A stretch of DNA of 33,057 bases from an uncultured Acetatifactor sp. Lineage in GTDB: Bacteria; Bacillota; Clostridia; Lachnospirales; Lachnospiraceae. Positions 1-6,487 of this stretch are shown one piece after another. Made by a program: the position numbers and the translations under genes. The stretch lies in contig CANPYG010000027.1 of assembly GCA_947588205.1 (NCBI GenBank), forward strand, positions 1 through 33,057, written 5' to 3'. The notes beneath the pieces are model-generated. The model did no database searches and was not told the origin of the DNA. It saw only the letters and a list, made by a program, of their open reading frames with translations. How positions within the stretch are numbered: position 1 is the first letter of the stretch; every line of letters starts with the position of its first letter.

Positions 1-13
1 CAAGAATGACAAA

Positions 14-34
14 AGCGCCACATTACACGGCGCT
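14..34 (-). terminator. GC-rich hairpin, possible terminator
   Basis: A 6-bp perfect inverted repeat (AGCGCC / GGCGCT) with a 9-nt loop. On the minus strand the stem is followed by TTTTGTC, and on the plus strand by a T-rich stretch after AATG. It could end transcription in either direction between the kinase gene and whatever lies beyond the window edge. The U-tract is short, so termination is likely but not certain. Confidence 0.45.
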
Positions 35-62
35 AATGTTTTTGATTTTTTAAGACATTTTC

Positions 63-84
63 AAAAATGCTTGACAGCATTTTT
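63..84 (-). terminator. Intrinsic terminator of the cytidylate-kinase-like gene
   Basis: A perfect 9-bp stem AAAAATGCT / AGCATTTTT with a 4-nt loop, flanked by A and T runs on both sides, about 50 nt past the stop codon of the kinase-like gene. The symmetric A and T runs suggest it can work in both directions. Confidence 0.65.
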
Positions 85-124
85 TCTGAATTTTACGGCA
101 AGTTTTTCTGAATTTTACGGCAAG
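81..124. repeat. Exact 22-bp tandem duplication
   Basis: The 22-bp unit at 81-102 is repeated exactly at 103-124. It lies between the stop codon of the kinase-like gene and its terminator hairpin, and the first copy shares its leading T run with the hairpin. No function is evident; two identical copies suggest a recent duplication. Confidence 0.9.
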
Positions 125-132
125 TAAACCTT

Positions 133-777
133 TTAACCTGTAACTGCGTCGGCATTGTTGCGTTTTTCAAAATCTTCGATATACTGTGCAATGAGCTTTA
201 CAGTACCCTCTACTCCAAGGACGCTGCTGTTGATGCACAGATCATAGCTGTCGGCGCGGCCCCATTTTTTGGAGGAATAATAGTTATAATAGCTTTGTCT
301 CTGTTTATCCTTCTTAATGATCATTTCACGGGCCTTCGCCTCGCTCAGGTTATACTTCAGCATGATACGCTTTACCTTGGTCTCCTCTTCCCCATAGATA
401 AACAGATGAATGCAGTTGGGCATGTCCGCCAGCGCATAGTCCGCGCAGCGCCCCACGATTACGCAGGGACCCTCCTGGGCAATCTTCTTGATGGTATCGA
501 ACTGAGCCAGGAAAACCTTATGGCTGATGGGCATATCCACGAATGAGGATGCATTATAGCCGAAGGAATAGGTGTCCATTACCAGGTTATATAGGAAAGA
601 GTTGGTAGGTCTCTCATCATGGTTTTGAATCATTTCTTCACAGAAGCCGCTCTCCTTTGCGGCGCGGGTGAGCAATTCCTTGTCATAGCATTTGATCCCG
701 AAATACTCGGCAAGCTTTTCCCCAATCTCTCTTCCTGCAGATCCAAACTGACGTCCAATCGTGATAATCGTATTCAT
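133..777 (-). CDS. Cytidylate kinase-like family protein
   Basis: A 214-residue protein of the cytidylate-kinase-like P-loop family (Pfam cytidylate_kin_2 type). Near the N-terminus it has a glycine-rich loop, TIGRQFGSAGREIG, typical of this family and lacking the usual Walker A lysine. A VIVGRCADY stretch near the middle and a basic KDKQRQSYYNYY segment, resembling the nucleoside monophosphate kinase lid, follow. A GTG at 783 is only 1 nt from the AGGGG site, whereas ATG at 777 is 7 nt away, so I start at 777. It has its own promoter (838-866) and terminator (63-84) and so is probably monocistronic. The true substrate is unknown; members are common in Clostridia and are not the essential Cmk. 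Confidence 0.85.
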   Translation of the reverse strand: MNTIITIGRQFGSAGREIGEKLAEYFGIKCYDKELLTRAAKESGFCEEMIQNHDERPTNSFLYNLVMDTYSFGYNASSFVDMPISHKVFLAQFDTIKKIAQEGPCVIVGRCADYALADMPNCIHLFIYGEEETKVKRIMLKYNLSEAKAREMIIKKDKQRQSYYNYYSSKKWGRADSYDLCINSSVLGVEGTVKLIAQYIEDFEKRNNADAVTG

Positions 778-837
778 ATACACACCCCTGCTTTCTGTTT
801 CAAAGTATAAATGTCAGCAAAACATCTACCTAAATCT

Positions 838-866
838 ATTATACCGTATTTTTTTTAAATAAACAA
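838..866 (-). promoter_or_regulatory. Sigma-A-type promoter of the kinase-like gene
   Basis: On the minus strand, a TTGTTT -35 at 861-866, a 17-bp spacer and a perfect TATAAT -10 at 838-843. The predicted start lies about 55 nt before the ATG at 777. The same TTGTTT-17-TATAAT arrangement occurs at 8441-8469. Confidence 0.75.
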
Positions 867-889
867 TATAAATTTTCAGAAAATTTATA
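867..889 (-). terminator. AT-only hairpin after sdaAA
   Basis: A perfect 10-bp stem made only of A and T with a 3-nt loop, starting just past the sdaAA stop codon and abutting the -35 box of the next gene. It may help end the sdaAB-sdaAA transcript, but the lack of G-C pairs makes it a weak terminator candidate. Confidence 0.3.
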
Positions 890-895
890 ACTCCG

Positions 896-1777
896 TTACT
901 GCCTTCCCAAAACTCTTTCCGCGATCTCCATTCCGGCGGCGGTTCCCGCCAGCCCGCCCTGGGCAGTCTCACGGAAGGATACATCCATCCGGTCGCCGAT
1001 TTCCTTCATCGCATCGATCACCTGATCGGGCGGGATCCGGCTTGTGATGCCGGCCATTGCCATATCCGCACTGGACATGGCGTTTACCGCCCCTATGACA
1101 TTGCGCTTTACACAGGGAACTTCAACGAGCCCGGCAACCGGGTCGCACACAAGGCCAAGGAGGTTTTTCAAGGCTATGCCTGCAGCCTGTATGATCTGCT
1201 GCATATCTCCGCCCTGAAGATGTACCAGGGCGCCGGCTGCCATGGCGCTGGCAGAGCCGATCTCCGCCTGGCAGCCGCCTGCGGCCCCGCTGATGGAGGC
1301 CCTGGTAGCGATGACCTGACCGATTCCCGCAGCGACATACAGCGCCTCCAGAATCCGCTCCTCCGGGCATCTGCGCTTCTGGAAATATGGCACCAGCACA
1401 GCGGGCAGGACGCCGCACGCCCCGGCTGTGGGAGCCGCAACGATGCGTTTCATGCAGGCATTGGATTCTCCCATCTGAAGCGCTCCTGCAATCACGCTGT
1501 CGACATACTCCCCACAAAGGGATTCTGTACCCTTTTCCCTATAATAATCTTCCATTTTGGCTCCGTCGCCGCCCACAAGACCGCTTTTCGACTGCAGGGT
1601 ACGGTCGTAGCCGGAGGCTGACTGTAGCATGGCGTTCCAGGTATAGCGCATTTGCGCCATGCTGTTTTCCTTCGAGACCTCCCGTTCCGTCATGTCATCC
1701 TCCAGGACCACTTCCCAGAATGCTTTCTTCATCTGCTCACAGGCAGAAATAATATCCTGTAATGCTTCAAAAGCCAT
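896..1777 (-). CDS. sdaAA: L-serine dehydratase, iron-sulfur type, alpha subunit
   Basis: The catalytic subunit of the oxygen-sensitive [4Fe-4S] L-serine deaminase (L-serine to pyruvate and ammonia, cytosolic). The 293-residue length is normal for the two-subunit form. Landmarks are APTAGACGVLPAV (about 115-127), SGAAGGCQAEIGSASAMAAG (about 162-181) and a C-terminal LGLVCDPVAGLVEVPCVKRN (about 207-226). Cysteines 169, 211 and 222 are spaced 42 and 11 apart, the spacing I recall for the cluster ligands of the single-chain enzymes. The start has AAGGAGG 9 nt upstream. It follows sdaAB by 81 bp and is the last gene of the 7.9-0.9 kb cluster. Confidence 0.96.
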   Translation of the reverse strand: MAFEALQDIISACEQMKKAFWEVVLEDDMTEREVSKENSMAQMRYTWNAMLQSASGYDRTLQSKSGLVGGDGAKMEDYYREKGTESLCGEYVDSVIAGALQMGESNACMKRIVAAPTAGACGVLPAVLVPYFQKRRCPEERILEALYVAAGIGQVIATRASISGAAGGCQAEIGSASAMAAGALVHLQGGDMQQIIQAAGIALKNLLGLVCDPVAGLVEVPCVKRNVIGAVNAMSSADMAMAGITSRIPPDQVIDAMKEIGDRMDVSFRETAQGGLAGTAAGMEIAERVLGRQ

Positions 1778-1816
1778 CGTCTGCTCCCTCCTTATGTTTT
1801 TGCCGGCAAAGTCCTC

Positions 1817-1872
1817 TCATTCCTTCGCGGTCATTCCTTTGCGGTCATTCTTCCGCGGTTATTCTTCCGTGT
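1817..1872. repeat. Four tandem 14-bp repeats between sdaAB and sdaAA
   Basis: Four head-to-tail 14-bp units at 1817, 1831, 1845 and 1859, consensus TCATTCYTYYGCGG on the plus strand, with one to a few mismatches each. The unit at 1859 contains the sdaAB stop codon and its last codons, so the array seems to have grown by copying the 3' end of sdaAB into the intergenic space. Confidence 0.85.
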
Positions 1873-2521
1873 TCAGGTATACCACCTTCTGGATACCGTC
1901 CAGACCTTCCAGAAGCTGGACGGCGTATTTTGAAATCCCCTGGTCCATTTCAATGACCATTACTGCAAAACCGCCTTTTTTAGAGCGGTATAGGTGCATA
2001 TTGGCGATATTGATATGATTCAGGGAAAGCACGGACGCCACGTCGGAAACCGACCCGCACCGATCCAGGTTATAGATGATTAATGTGGGCTTTTCTGCGG
2101 AAAAAAATGCGTCTACGCCATCGAGTTTATGAATTTCAACCCGTCCTCCGCCGATGGATGCTGCCTGAACCTCCATGGTTTTACCGTTTTCCCCTGTCAG
2201 TGTTAATACCGCAGTATTAGGATGCGCATCCTTCAGCGTTTTATTTGTGAAGGTATAGTCCAGTCCTTGTTCCTCTGCCAGCTGGAAGCTGTCAGGGATC
2301 CGCATATCATCCGGTTGCATTCCCAAAAGCCCTGCGATCAGGGCACGGTCCGTTCCGTGCCCGTTCCCGGTTGTGGCAAAGGAACCATGAAGGACGATAT
2401 CCGCCTTAACAGGCCTTTCCTGCAAAAGCTTTAATGCCAGGTTCCCTATCCTCACCGCTCCGGCGGTATGGGAACTGCTGGGGCCAACCATTACGGGTCC
2501 TAAAATATCGAATAGATTCAT
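1859..2521 (-). CDS. sdaAB: L-serine dehydratase, iron-sulfur type, beta subunit
   Basis: The partner subunit of SdaAA, 220 residues from the preferred start. The N-terminal part has the family signature ILGPVMVGPSSSHTAGAVRIG. A C-terminal ACT domain (about 148-220, including NLDRCGSVSDVASVLSLNHI) is the usual regulatory, serine-sensing module. A GTG at 2536 opens the same frame but falls inside the GAGGGAG ribosome site; ATG at 2521 is 6 nt past it and gives the standard MNLFDILGP N-terminus. The gene begins 31 bp after the pseudouridine synthase stop codon and is probably cotranscribed. Confidence 0.95.
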   Translation of the reverse strand: MNLFDILGPVMVGPSSSHTAGAVRIGNLALKLLQERPVKADIVLHGSFATTGNGHGTDRALIAGLLGMQPDDMRIPDSFQLAEEQGLDYTFTNKTLKDAHPNTAVLTLTGENGKTMEVQAASIGGGRVEIHKLDGVDAFFSAEKPTLIIYNLDRCGSVSDVASVLSLNHINIANMHLYRSKKGGFAVMVIEMDQGISKYAVQLLEGLDGIQKVVYLNTEE

Positions 2522-2551
2522 ATTCTTCTCCCTCACTTTGTATGGCTGTTT

Positions 2552-3463
2552 CTAAGCCAGGATTTCAAGCAAATGCGTAAAGTATTCCGGAAGGGGGGCT
2601 TCTACCTCTATATATTCAGAAGTCCTCGGATGCCTGAAGCCCAGCGTATATGCGTGTAAAGTCTGTCCCTGCAGGTGAAAAGGTGACCTGCAGGAAGAGT
2701 ATACCTCATCTCCCAGAACCGGATGGCCGATGCTGGCAAGATGCACGCGGATCTGGTGTGTCCTGCCTGTTTCCAGTACGCACTCAATGTAGGTATATTT
2801 CTGAAAACGCTTCAGCACGCGGACATGGGTAACCGCCCGCTTCCCGTTCTTTTCATTCACTGCCATTCTCTTGCGGTCCGTAGGATGCCTCCCAAGGGGC
2901 TTGTCGATCACAAGTTCATCTTCTTTTATGACGCCTTCACAGATTGCCCGGTACCTGCGGTTGATGGAATGAAGCCTTAACTGTTCCGCTATGCAGTTAT
3001 GCGCCATATCATTTTTGCACACGATCAGGGAACCTGTGGTATCCATGTCGATCCTGTGTACGATTCCCGGACGCATTACGCCGTTGATACCGGATAAGTC
3101 TTTTCCGCAATGGTACATCAGGGCATTGACCAGGGTGCCGCTATAGTGCCCGGCAGCCGGATGGACCACCATACCCTTCGGCTTATTCACCACGATCACA
3201 TCCGTGTCCTCATAAAGGAGATCTAACGGGATATCCTCCGGCCGGATATCGGGTTCTTCTGCCTTTGGGAGAAGAAAGAACACATCATCCCCCGCCTTTA
3301 CCCGATAACTGCCCTTTACCGTCTTCCCATTGACCAAAACGGCTTCTTCCCTGATCAGCTTCTGGATAAAGGAACGTGATAAAGAATCGATAAGTATACT
3401 GATACACTTATCGATTCTCTCATCCTCTAATTCTTCAGTTATCAGAAAACGGAACTCCTCCAT
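2552..3463 (-). CDS. RluA-family 23S rRNA pseudouridine synthase (RluD/YlyB type)
   Basis: A 303-residue pseudouridine synthase that isomerises uridine in structured RNA, most likely 23S rRNA. An N-terminal S4 RNA-binding domain (about 16-62) precedes the RluA catalytic domain, with the motif GIVHRIDMDTTG whose Asp139 is the expected catalytic residue, and GRTHQIRVHLASIGHPVLGD near the C-terminus. It directly follows lspA, as ylyB follows lspA in Bacillus subtilis, supporting the YlyB/RluD assignment, though the target base cannot be read from sequence. A perfect 13-bp inverted repeat lies inside codons 16-27 (see separate entry). Confidence 0.94.
   Translation of the reverse strand: MEEFRFLITEELEDERIDKCISILIDSLSRSFIQKLIREEAVLVNGKTVKGSYRVKAGDDVFFLLPKAEEPDIRPEDIPLDLLYEDTDVIVVNKPKGMVVHPAAGHYSGTLVNALMYHCGKDLSGINGVMRPGIVHRIDMDTTGSLIVCKNDMAHNCIAEQLRLHSINRRYRAICEGVIKEDELVIDKPLGRHPTDRKRMAVNEKNGKRAVTHVRVLKRFQKYTYIECVLETGRTHQIRVHLASIGHPVLGDEVYSSCRSPFHLQGQTLHAYTLGFRHPRTSEYIEVEAPLPEYFTHLLEILA
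3383..3418 (-). repeat. Intragenic 13-bp inverted repeat in the RluA-family gene
   Basis: A perfect 13-bp inverted repeat: AGAATCGATAAGT at 3383-3395 and its reverse complement at 3406-3418, separated by 10 nt. It encodes residues 16-27 of the protein. In mRNA it could form a strong hairpin about 45 nt past the start codon. Confidence 0.75.
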
Positions 3464-3505
3464 AAAGTTACCTGCCCTGCCTATCTGACAACGCGCCTTT
3501 TACGC

Positions 3506-4027
3506 TTATTCCTTCTGCTTCCTGTGAAAACCAATTATCTGTTCCAGATCCTCATCGCGGTACACAAACAGAAAGAGTATAAAAGCTGTAATGGCGGAAA
3601 CCACCACATAGCTGTCGGCCACATTAAAGATCGGATAGTGGATCAGGACAAAGGAAATAAAATCCACCACATATCCCAGCCTGATGCGGTCGATGAGATT
3701 GCCCAGCCCTCCCGCAATAATACCCGCAATCAGGATATGGACGATCCGGTACCTCTTCTGAACAGGAAGCCTGATCAAAAGAAAGACCAAAACAGCGATA
3801 AATACGATACCCGTGACCAGAAGGAACCATTTTTGCCCCTGCAGCATTCCAAATGCAGACCCGCGGTTCTCCAGGTACTGCAGTTCCAATACATCTTTTA
3901 TGATGGGATATGCAATATTGCCCTTTAGCCTGACCGTGGCAAGGTGCTTGGTTAGCTGGTCAAAGGCGGTCAAAGCGGCGATCAAAATAAAATCCAGGCA
4001 TAGAATCCTGCCTCTTTGCTTATTCAT
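3506..4027 (-). CDS. lspA: Signal peptidase II (prolipoprotein signal peptidase)
   Basis: A polytopic membrane aspartyl protease that cuts the signal peptide of lipid-modified prolipoproteins such as those encoded at 8473 and 26887. It has 173 residues from ATG at 4027. Family motifs are FDQLTKHLA, LENRGSAFGM, GNLIDRIRLGYVVDF and PIFNVADSYV; the catalytic aspartates are those of VVDF (122) and NVADS (138). Alternative in-frame starts at 4042 (GTG) and 4033 have no usable ribosome site, while ATG 4027 has AAGAGG 6 nt upstream and overlaps the aroB stop by 8 nt, implying translational coupling. Four hydrophobic segments are visible. Confidence 0.96.
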   Translation of the reverse strand: MNKQRGRILCLDFILIAALTAFDQLTKHLATVRLKGNIAYPIIKDVLELQYLENRGSAFGMLQGQKWFLLVTGIVFIAVLVFLLIRLPVQKRYRIVHILIAGIIAGGLGNLIDRIRLGYVVDFISFVLIHYPIFNVADSYVVVSAITAFILFLFVYRDEDLEQIIGFHRKQKE

Positions 4028-5129
4028 AGGCATCCTCTTCACTGAAATATATTTCCTTTACAGCCGCCAGGATCTCCTCTTCTGTCACGGTAGGATCGAT
4101 GACAGCCTTGCCGATCTGTTTCAGAAGGATAAATTTAATGGCACCCGCCTCCATCTTCTTATCAGATCTTGTATAAGCCACAATCTCGTCCGGATTGATA
4201 TTTTCAATGGAAATCGGGAGATAAAAGGGTACAAACATATCCCGGATCTCCAGATATTCCTCCTGGCTTATGTACTCCTTCTTCCAGGATATATATGCTG
4301 CCGCGACAATACCCAGCGCAACACATTCCCCATGATAGAGTTCGAAATTCTTTGCCTTCTCTATGGCGTGTCCGATCGTATGTCCCAGATTCAGAAGAGC
4401 CCGCTCCCCCTGCTCTGTGGGATCCTTCTCCACCACTGACTTCTTCACCGCGCAGCTTCTCATTACCATCTCTTCCAATACATCCAGGTCTTTTTCGCAG
4501 ATCTCATACATATTGGTGAGAAGCCATTCATAAAAGGCTGCGTCCTTAATAAGCCCATGCTTCATCACTTCCGCAAAGCCTGAAAAGAACTGTCTGTCAG
4601 GAAGGGTTTTCAGGGTAGAAAGGTTCATATAGACCAGTCTGGGCATCTTAAAAGCCCCAACCATGTTTTTGTAGCCGTCAAAATCCACGCCGGTTTTGCC
4701 GCCGATGCTGCTGTCAGTCTGCGCCAGGAGAGATGTGGGGATCTGGATATAATCGATCCCACGTAAATAAGTAGCGGCAGCATACCCGGTCAGATCACCG
4801 ACGACGCCTCCCCCCAGCGCAAGAAGCATATCCTTCCGGTCGAAGCCTTCTTCAATCAGGTATCGATAGAGCGCCCTGACAGTATCCAGCGTTTTAGACT
4901 GTTCCCCTGCCGGGAAGGTATAAAGGACCGCTTTGAGACATTTCCCGTCAAGAAGACCGAGGATTTCCTGGCCATAAAGAGGTCCCACATTGGAATCCGT
5001 TACGATACAAAGTCTTTTCCCTTCCGCACCCAATTCCTTCAGTTCTTCCGCAAGCCCATCAAAGGACTTGCTAAGAACGATATCATAGCAGGGCTTCTTA
5101 TTCAATAAAATCGGTAATCGCTGTGCCAT
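4020..5129 (-). CDS. aroB: 3-dehydroquinate synthase
   Basis: The second enzyme of the shikimate pathway, NAD-dependent and metal-requiring, turning DAHP into 3-dehydroquinate. Its 369 residues are normal for the family. Visible signatures are the NAD-binding LALGGGVVGDLTGYAAATYLRG region (about 103-124), PTSLLAQTDSSIGGKTGVD (131-149), and metal ligands Glu187 (GFAEVMKHG), His250 (NLGHTIGHAIE) and His266 (YHGECVALG). The ribosome site is weak (a GTGAC stretch about 7 nt upstream), and a hairpin at 5144-5177 sits in the leader. It overlaps lspA. No other aro genes are in the window. Confidence 0.97.
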   Translation of the reverse strand: MAQRLPILLNKKPCYDIVLSKSFDGLAEELKELGAEGKRLCIVTDSNVGPLYGQEILGLLDGKCLKAVLYTFPAGEQSKTLDTVRALYRYLIEEGFDRKDMLLALGGGVVGDLTGYAAATYLRGIDYIQIPTSLLAQTDSSIGGKTGVDFDGYKNMVGAFKMPRLVYMNLSTLKTLPDRQFFSGFAEVMKHGLIKDAAFYEWLLTNMYEICEKDLDVLEEMVMRSCAVKKSVVEKDPTEQGERALLNLGHTIGHAIEKAKNFELYHGECVALGIVAAAYISWKKEYISQEEYLEIRDMFVPFYLPISIENINPDEIVAYTRSDKKMEAGAIKFILLKQIGKAVIDPTVTEEEILAAVKEIYFSEEDAYE

Positions 5130-5143
5130 ATAAAGTCACTAAA

Positions 5144-5177
5144 GACAGCTGTACGCAAAGAAAGCTGCACAACTGTC
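5144..5177 (-). other. Leader hairpin between sepF and aroB
   Basis: On the minus strand an 11-bp stem (two G-U pairs) with a 12-nt loop forms about 15 nt upstream of the aroB start. A short TTTAG follows, not a full U-tract. The bases that would be G-U pairs on the minus-strand RNA are mismatches in the plus-strand RNA, which favours a role in the minus-strand transcript. It may be a partial terminator or a modulator of the weakly initiated aroB; no aromatic-codon leader peptide was seen. Confidence 0.5.
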
Positions 5178-5214
5178 ATTTCCTTTCCTGTTATTCAATC
5201 TGATACGGTATGGA

Positions 5215-5733
5215 TCAAAGGCTGTTATCTATCGGACCATTGTCATAGCCGCCGTTCAACAGCTCCTGAAAGTCTCCGGAGACATCTACAGAAGCGGGCG
5301 TTATGATGAAAATATAGTGCGAGATCTTCTGAAGGTTACCGGAAATTGCAAAGCAGGAGCCGGAGGTGAAATCAATGATCCTCTGTGCCACATCCACATC
5401 CAGGCCCTCCAGATTCAGCACCACGGTCCGGTCTGCAAGCAATGTTTCCGTGATCTCCCTGGCATCCTCAACGCTGGTGGGCTTGATCACACAAACTTCC
5501 ATCCCATTGCCCATGGTAGATGTTCTGCGGGAAACGGGGCGTAAAGGAGTTACTTTGGGCTGGGAAGGCTTCCTGCGCTCCTCATATTCATCATCGAAGC
5601 TCTTTGCCTTTGAGGACTTTCCCCTGGCAGGACGTTCTTCCTCTTCGTCCTCATCCAGGTATTCATCATCATAATAATCTTCTTCCTCGTCATTCAGCTT
5701 CATGATATTTAAAAACTTGTCCATTACTCCCAT
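5215..5733 (-). CDS. sepF: Cell division protein SepF
   Basis: The FtsZ-binding membrane anchor of the division ring. The N-terminus MGVMDKFLNIMKLND is the short amphipathic membrane-binding segment of SepF. A long acidic then basic disordered linker follows (about 13-70), then the DUF552/SepF beta-sheet domain (about 78-155, including ITETLLADRTVVLNLEGLD and RIIDFTSGSCFAISG). An upstream in-frame ATG at 5742 is only 2 nt from the GGAG site, so ATG 5733 (172 aa) is preferred. yggS immediately upstream matches the ylmE-ylmF order of Bacillus. ylmG, ylmH and divIVA do not follow; aroB does. Confidence 0.94.
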   Translation of the reverse strand: MGVMDKFLNIMKLNDEEEDYYDDEYLDEDEEEERPARGKSSKAKSFDDEYEERRKPSQPKVTPLRPVSRRTSTMGNGMEVCVIKPTSVEDAREITETLLADRTVVLNLEGLDVDVAQRIIDFTSGSCFAISGNLQKISHYIFIITPASVDVSGDFQELLNGGYDNGPIDNSL

Positions 5734-5771
5734 AGCAGTCATCTCTCCTTTTTTTATCGGGAGCGTATGTA

Positions 5772-6464
5772 TTACGCACCATAATCTCTCTCTCCGAAAA
5801 TACCGGTTCCTACCCGTACATGGGTAGCGCCCTCTTCTACCGCTACGCGGTAGTCGCCGGTCATTCCCATCGATAAATATTTCATAGTAACATTATCAAT
5901 GTTTTTTCCCTCTATGTCAACTGCCAATTGCTTTAATTGTGCAAAAAATTTTCTGTTTTCTTCCTCATATTCTACAAACGGGGCGATGGTCATCAGACCC
6001 AGGATCCGAATTCCGGGAAGCAAAGCGATCTGCCGGATCAGGCTTTCCGCCTCGTCCACAGTTACGCCGAACTTGCTTGCTTCCTGCGCAACGTTCACTT
6101 CAATCAGGATCCCCATACAAAGCTGATGCTTTACGGCTTCACGGCTGATTTCCTCCGCCAGGCGCAGGGAATCCACACTGTGGATCATCCATACCTTGTC
6201 AATGATATACTTAACCTTATTGCGCTGCAGATGGCCGATCATGTGCCAGCGGATGTCTTTTGGGAGGATTTCCGCTTTTTCAACCAGCTCCTGTACCTTA
6301 TTTTCCCCAAAATCCCTGGCTCCTGCCTGATAAGCCTCTTCCAATGCAGAAACAGGCTTGGTCTTGCTGACGGCGACTAATATCACCTCCGATGGATCCC
6401 TTTGGACATTTCTACAGGCAGACGCAATCTGCTCCCGCACTTCTTCCATTCGTTCCTTAATCAT
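5772..6464 (-). CDS. YggS/YlmE-family pyridoxal phosphate homeostasis protein
   Basis: A 230-residue PLP-binding single-domain TIM barrel related to alanine racemase; the family carries PLP and balances vitamin B6 and amino-acid pools rather than catalysing a known reaction. The PLP lysine is Lys34 in VAVSKTKPVS, followed by ARDFGENKVQEL and WHMIGHLQRNKVKY. The C-terminal phosphate-binding region contains LSMGMTGDYRVAVEEGATHVRVGTGIFG. GGAGG lies 9 nt before the ATG. It sits 38 nt before sepF, a widespread neighbourhood in Gram-positive bacteria. Confidence 0.95.
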   Translation of the reverse strand: MIKERMEEVREQIASACRNVQRDPSEVILVAVSKTKPVSALEEAYQAGARDFGENKVQELVEKAEILPKDIRWHMIGHLQRNKVKYIIDKVWMIHSVDSLRLAEEISREAVKHQLCMGILIEVNVAQEASKFGVTVDEAESLIRQIALLPGIRILGLMTIAPFVEYEEENRKFFAQLKQLAVDIEGKNIDNVTMKYLSMGMTGDYRVAVEEGATHVRVGTGIFGERDYGA

Positions 6465-6487
6465 TCATGAAAGCCTCCATTGATTCC

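Noticed and set aside
1122..1621. Several 88-133 codon frames on both strands within sdaAA
   Set aside because: They overlap the strongly conserved SdaAA sequence and have Arg/Pro/Gly-rich shadow compositions.
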